From positions 7,501-36,931 of the forward strand of contig LRSR01011057.1 of the NCBI GenBank assembly GCA_001579985.1: a DNA stretch of 29,431 nt, given 5' to 3'. The DNA comes from Hypsibius dujardini. Lineage: Eukaryota > Tardigrada > Eutardigrada > Parachela > Hypsibiidae. The position numbers and the translations under genes are program-made. A model generated the notes under the pieces. The model ran no database searches. It saw only the letters and a list, made by a program, of their open reading frames with translations, and had not been told where the DNA came from. Of this stretch, positions 28,001 through 29,431 are shown piece by piece; within the stretch, counting starts at the first letter, position 1, and the number at the start of each line of letters is the position of its first letter.

Positions 28001-28619
28001 CTTTAAACGTGAATCAACTTACGCACGTGACCACAATTTTGGGCGGCAGACTTAAAACCAAAAAGGGTGGTCCGAGTTCGAGCCGAATTAAGTCACCGCG
28101 CGCACGCGCCCTTGACCACAGCTGACCATGCAACTTTTTCTCAATTGATCGATTGATTGAACTTGTTTATTTCGGCGGAATTTAACGCAGCTTGCTTAAT
28201 CTAATTTTTCCGCTGGGTCAGGCATTGAATCAAAGAATCAGGAGAAAGCAGTGGCAAGTTTTAGCCAAGACTGGCTCAAACTCTGCCAACCAAAATTGTG
28301 GTCATGTGTGTATGTGCGCATAAAGTAAACGACAGAATTTAATCTAATGAAGGGTCCCGCAAAAGGGGCAAGGCAGGAGTAATACTTGACAATCAATCAA
28401 TCAATCAACGGAGCTAAGGAGTAATCGAGACGGCGTTGATTGGTTGATTGTTCAATTATTACCCCTGCCCCGCCCCTCGCACTTACGTCCGTGGGTACTT
28501 GGATATAAAGGACCATATTTTGGTTTCCACGTCGGTGTCGGGTCGGTAGGAGATGGCGCGCGATAGCTTGCTCCGCTTGCCGAACGACTGGATCTCCACT
28601 TCATACTTCGTTTCGATGT
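24556..28619 (-). CDS. slo: Slo/BK calcium-activated potassium channel alpha subunit, C-terminal part, 5' partial
   Basis: Large-conductance potassium channel opened by voltage and calcium. Eight exons on the complement: 28619-28487, 27951-27759, 27247-27023, 26927-26723, 25730-25647, 25567-25343, 25280-25180 and 24798-24556 (TAA); all phases agree; about 468 residues. Upstream exons (membrane segments, pore, RCK1) lie beyond the right edge. Order: RCK1-RCK2 linker ending in the hallmark YDSTGMFHWCPAKPL, then RCK2: GFVNHIVVCVLSQSNSQIIG, NLVLPLRASSL, LRDIVVLGD, LHNMPRLYIVKGTALNRSDL, CQMCVILGA, LADKAVILATLNVRAMRF. The calcium bowl follows, VQFLEQDDEDLPGTEFYLTQPY, then FGGASLELERLLAEG and KRYVISNPPHSFIL. 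The bowl has fewer acidic residues than vertebrate Slo1 but keeps the Asp positions equivalent to human D895 and D897. The C-terminus is short, ending CSLSTF, without the long Ser-rich tail of mammalian forms. Confidence 0.96.
24853..25075. repeat. (CAGA)n array in slo intron
   Basis: CAGACAGACAGACA array with GATA and AACA variants in the last slo intron (24799-25179). It is open in all three - strand frames as Cys/Leu/Ser/Val-rich pseudo-peptides. Confidence 0.95.
26190..26530. repeat. (GACGGACGACG)n array in slo intron
   Basis: About 340 bases of GACGGACGACG-type units with interspersed GATGGACAGA(T/C)AACGAA motifs that form higher-order repeats of roughly 60-70 bases. It lies in the ~990-bp intron between the exons ending at 26723 and starting at 25730. 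It encodes RRPSSVV- or DGRRTTD-like pseudo-peptides. Confidence 0.95.
27461..27747. mobile_element. TIR element (CCCGATCTCAAGGGACA) in slo intron
   Basis: ACCGTATTCCCCCGATCTCAAGGGACA at 27461-27487 matches the reverse complement of TGTCCCTTGAGATCGGGCGAATACGCT at 27720-27746. The interior holds TCAATCAATCAATC tracts and no coding capacity. A related partial copy lies at 17289-17400. On the - strand the element starts about 12 bases after the end of the YDSTGMFHW exon (27759). Confidence 0.85.
28030..28313. mobile_element. ~284-bp TIR element, copy 2 of a dispersed family
   Basis: Same orientation as, and nearly collinear with, 8028-8334, sharing AAAAAGGGTGGTCCGAGTTC, CACAGCTGACCATGCA, CAATTGATCGATTGATTGA and GCAGTGGCAAG. 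It lacks about 24 bases of the right terminal repeat present in copy 1. Confidence 0.87.
28359..28480. mobile_element. TIR element abutting a slo 5' splice site
   Basis: GCAAAAGGGGCAAGGCAGGAGTAATACTTGACAATCAATC at the left matches the reverse complement of the right end, GCGAGGGGCGGGGCAGGGGTAATAATTGAACAATCAACC, with a few differences. The right end (28480) is immediately followed by the six bases of the splice donor (GTAAGT on the - strand, 28486-28481). Confidence 0.8.
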
Positions 28620-28652
28620 CTGTGTGGACGAGAAAGCCCCCGCCCCCCGTTT

Positions 28653-28824
28653 CAGTACTGTACTGCCGCGATTAAACCGGTCACTTTTTGCACCCGGGCA
28701 GCGCGTTCGACCTGTGTGAGTGTGAATGTGTGAGTGTGTGAGTGTGTGTGCTCACTCAACACACAGGCGCATGTGACGGAGGCGCGGCTAAACTGACCGG
28801 TTTAATCGCGGCAGTACAGTACTG
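28653..28824. mobile_element. TIR element with perfect 31-bp inverted ends
   Basis: CAGTACTGTACTGCCGCGAT continuing TAAACCGGTCA (28653-28683) is an exact reverse complement of 28794-28824. The ~110-base interior is GTGTGAGT-rich. Exact identity of the arms suggests recent insertion or gene-conversion-like maintenance. Confidence 0.9.
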
Positions 28825-28957
28825 TACTGCCGCGTTAGCTTCACGCAACAAACAGCATTTTCAGTATATACTGCCCGGGTAATAACACACGAAGTGGGGG
28901 AAAATCACCCGGGGCGGTGCTACAGGTGCGCGAAGCTACGCGGCAGTTCAGTACAAG
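28816..28957. mobile_element. Second TIR element overlapping the first
   Basis: ACAGTACTGTACTGCCGCGT, continuing TAGCTTCACGC, pairs imperfectly with GCGCGAAGCTACGCGGCAGTTCAGTACA at the right. It shares the ACTGCCGCG terminus with the neighbouring element and overlaps its right end by a few bases, so the two look related and joined end to end. Confidence 0.75.
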
Positions 28958-29153
28958 GTTCTATCAAAACCGGTATAACTGGAGGATTTCCATCGTGCGC
29001 AGGAAGGACCTACTCGGACAAGCACACCGCTGGATGTCTTCCGGGTCACTGAGATCCCCATGACATTTGATGCAGTAAAATTGAGCTCTTCAAAGGTGAT
29101 TTAAAAAAGGCATCTTACAAAGTGTAGGCAGAATACTGTAAGGCAAAATACTA

Positions 29154-29274
29154 CACACGTGGCAAAAATCTTGCGCTAATCGAATTAAGCACTTTAACTC
29201 GGGAGCTGTGTAGAACAGCCATGCAACGAGTGTAACGGCTTAACTCGGTTAACGCATGGTTTTTGCCACGTGTG
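29154..29274. mobile_element. TIR element (ACACGTGGCAAAAA), copy 1
   Basis: ACACGTGGCAAAAATCTTGCGCTAATCGAATTAAGC at the left matches the reverse complement of the right end, ACACGTGGCAAAAACCATGCGTTAACCGAGTTAAGC. A short GCTGTGTAGAACAGC hairpin sits in the centre. Confidence 0.87.
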
Positions 29275-29320
29275 TGTGTGTGGAGGCTGCTGATGATGTG
29301 AGACTTTACCGGTCCACCTC

Positions 29321-29424
29321 TTGCGCTAATCGAATTGGGCACTTTAACTCGAGAGCTGTGTAGAACAGCCATGTAACGAGTGTAACGGCTTAACTCGGTT
29401 AACGCACGGTTTTTGCCATGTGTG
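29321..29424. mobile_element. TIR element (ACACGTGGCAAAAA family), copy 2, left-truncated
   Basis: Direct repeat of 29176-29274 with only a few substitutions. It lacks the first ~16 bases of the left end and reaches the right edge of the window with the TTTTTGCCATGTGTGTG terminus. Confidence 0.85.
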
Positions 29425-29431
29425 TGTGTGT

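Larger units (their letters stand above)
28620..29431. other. Slo intron or upstream sequence with clustered TIR elements
   Basis: No exon was recognised upstream of the first visible slo exon, so this should be the next intron. It holds four inverted-repeat elements listed separately; the stretch 28960-29150 shows nothing recognisable. Confidence 0.55.

Overview
This is a gene-dense stretch of a metazoan nuclear genome. Every recognisable gene is split by short GT-AG introns, mostly about 50 to 500 bases. Gene content (a Dlg-type MAGUK, a Slo/BK potassium channel, MOSPD1, UCHL5) indicates an animal. Vertebrates look unlikely because the introns are very short and the spaces between genes are only a few hundred bases. 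The phylum cannot be fixed from this window. Introns and intergenic DNA are filled with tetranucleotide arrays (CTGT/ACAG, TGAT/ATCA, GACG-rich) and short elements with terminal inverted repeats (TIRs). Most long open frames here are therefore low-complexity artefacts, and the genes had to be assembled exon by exon.

Layout: (1) 1-4366, + strand: 3' half of discs large (dlg: HOOK, SH3 and guanylate-kinase-like domains), with its 5' part outside the window. (2) 4990-7044, - strand: a MOSPD1-like ER membrane protein, convergent with dlg. (3) 8987-12865, - strand: a protein with three separate chromodomains, each with a complete aromatic cage; I cannot assign it to a known family. (4) 13828-16659, + strand: complete eIF3d. 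(5) 17797-19665, - strand: complete mitochondrial ribosomal protein L39, convergent with eIF3d. (6) 20654-21745, - strand: an unidentified coiled-coil protein with awkward intron phases. (7) 22163-24241, + strand: complete UCHL5/UCH37 deubiquitinase. (8) 24556-28619, - strand: C-terminal part of a Slo (BK) calcium-activated potassium channel, continuing past the right edge.

The genes do not form a pathway. They are a mix of housekeeping genes (translation initiation, mitoribosome, proteasome-linked deubiquitinase) and neuronal or epithelial genes (dlg, slo). Exon models were built by matching reading frame, splice phase and remembered family sequence. For dlg, MOSPD1, eIF3d, MRPL39, UCHL5 and slo every junction is phase-consistent. 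The triple-chromodomain gene is phase-consistent up to its last exon, whose 3' end is uncertain.

The most interesting points are the triple-chromodomain protein; a dense set of at least nine TIR elements, three of which begin 7 to 13 bases inside an intron next to its 5' splice site, as expected of intron-generating elements; a shared upstream repeat in front of two neighbouring - strand genes; and a 62-bp tandem array enclosed by inverted ends.
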